Assembly (NCBI GenBank): GCA_946011705.1
Contig: CAMGCA010000157.1
Location: 1-5,311, forward strand
DNA from: an uncultured Clostridia bacterium
Lineage (GTDB): Bacteria > Bacillota > Clostridia > Oscillospirales > Oscillospiraceae
Reading direction: 5' to 3'
DNA: 5,311 nt
Below the pieces are notes generated by a model. The model saw nothing but the letters and a program-made list of their open reading frames with translations. It was not told where the DNA came from and made no database searches. A program made the translations under genes and the position numbers. Shown piece after piece: positions 4,618 to 5,311 of this stretch; position 1 is the first letter of the stretch; every line of letters begins with the position of its first letter.

Positions 4618-5311
4618 ATGAAAAAGACCATGAGGATCATTCCTGCGCTGCTGGCTGTCCTGCTGCTGGCAGGCTGCGGAACGCCCGCCACGCCGGCGGC
4701 CACGACTGCGCCCACCGTGGCGGAGGAAACCGCCGCTGTCACTTCGGCAACCCCAAAGCAGGAGACGGAACCTGCCGCAGCTGCAAAAGTGCTGCCCGAT
4801 GGGGAATATACCGTGGACTTTGAAACCGACAGCGGTATGTTCCGGGCAAATGAAGCCTGTAACGGCAAGGGAACCCTGACAGTGAAAGATGGTGTGCAAA
4901 CCCTGCATATCAGCCTGCAATCCAAGAAAATCGTCAATCTCTATGTGGGAACGGCGGAAGCTGCCCAGCAGTCCGGAGCAGTCTGGCTGGAGCCTACCAT
5001 GGATACAGTGACCTACAGCGATGGTCTCAGCGAGGAAGTTTTCGGCTTTGACGTGCCGGTGGCCTCTGTGGGGCAGGAATTTGACCTTGCCATCATCGGC
5101 ACCAAGGGCGTTTGGTATGATCACCGGGTCAGCCTGCGGAACCCGATTCCCCAGGAAGGAACATATACCTGTGAGGTGGCACTGTCCGGCGGCTCCGGCA
5201 GGGCAAGCGTAGCGTCCCCGGCTGACCTTGTCTCCGACGGAGAAACGCTGACCGCGACGGTTCAGTGGAGCAGCCCCAACTATGAGTACATGATTGTGGA
5301 CGGCGTTCAAT
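4618..5311 (+). CDS. Two-domain beta-rich surface lipoprotein, NEAT-like (partial, runs off the window)
   Basis: 231 residues are visible, with no stop before the window ends. Residues 1-20 are a lipoprotein signal with lipobox L17-A-G-C20; about 21-57 is an Ala/Thr/Pro/Glu tether. Domain 1 (about 59-175) begins DGEYTVDFE, then GKGTLTVKDGVQTLHISL (83-100), and ends with WYDHRVSLR (166-174). Domain 2 begins EGTYTCEVALSGGSGRASV (180-198) and continues to WSSPNYEYMIVDG (217-229). Both domains open with G-x-Y-T and alternate polar and hydrophobic residues, as in beta sandwiches. The pattern recalls NEAT-type haem-binding modules and similar domains found beside metal/tetrapyrrole ABC importers, but this is recall, and the ligand is unknown. 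The start at 4618 has AAAGGA (4602-4607) 10 bases upstream, somewhat far. It lies 124 bases after cbiK on the same strand and is probably in the same B12-controlled transcript. Confidence 0.8.
   Translation, partial: MKKTMRIIPALLAVLLLAGCGTPATPAATTAPTVAEETAAVTSATPKQETEPAAAAKVLPDGEYTVDFETDSGMFRANEACNGKGTLTVKDGVQTLHISLQSKKIVNLYVGTAEAAQQSGAVWLEPTMDTVTYSDGLSEEVFGFDVPVASVGQEFDLAIIGTKGVWYDHRVSLRNPIPQEGTYTCEVALSGGSGRASVASPADLVSDGETLTATVQWSSPNYEYMIVDGVQ

Overview
The window reads as chromosomal DNA of a GC-rich, endospore-forming Clostridia-type Firmicute, plausibly a gut member of the Oscillospiraceae. The grounds are a clear SpoVAC, strong AGGAGG-type ribosome binding sites, Gram-positive-style lipoproteins, an ECF-type S component and a cobalamin riboswitch ending in an intrinsic terminator. 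The exact taxon cannot be read from the sequence.

Layout. On the minus strand (1023-25) lies a DEDDh-type 3'-5' exonuclease with a C-terminal zinc ribbon. It has its own good promoter (1057-1085), and a hairpin at the window edge probably belongs to its terminator. Divergently on the plus strand lies a small membrane protein (1224-1793), an S component of an ECF vitamin/micronutrient transporter, closed by two consecutive terminator hairpins. Next is a lone spoVAC (1882-2322), which may be read from a sigma-G-like forespore promoter embedded in the second terminator hairpin. No spoVAD or spoVAE follows. About 500 bases without a credible gene come next (2323-2827), with one terminator near the start and several dyads.

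The most interesting part is 2828 to the end. A good sigma-A promoter (TTGCAT-17-TACAAT, extended -10) drives a leader of about 385 nt. The leader holds a cobalamin (B12) riboswitch aptamer (2879-3050) and a strong rho-independent terminator (3138-3168). It controls a lipoprotein whose main domain is a CbiK-type sirohydrochlorin cobaltochelatase with the metal-binding His/Glu/His set intact (3249-4493). A second lipoprotein with at least two tandem beta-rich, NEAT-like domains follows (4618 to beyond the window). The chelatase is exported, whereas the usual CbiK is cytosolic. The pair, under B12 control, suggests a cell-surface module for capturing or processing cobalt, corrinoids or other metallo-tetrapyrroles. 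More transport genes probably lie just past the right edge. This functional reading is inference; the riboswitch, lipoboxes and chelatase motifs are visible directly.
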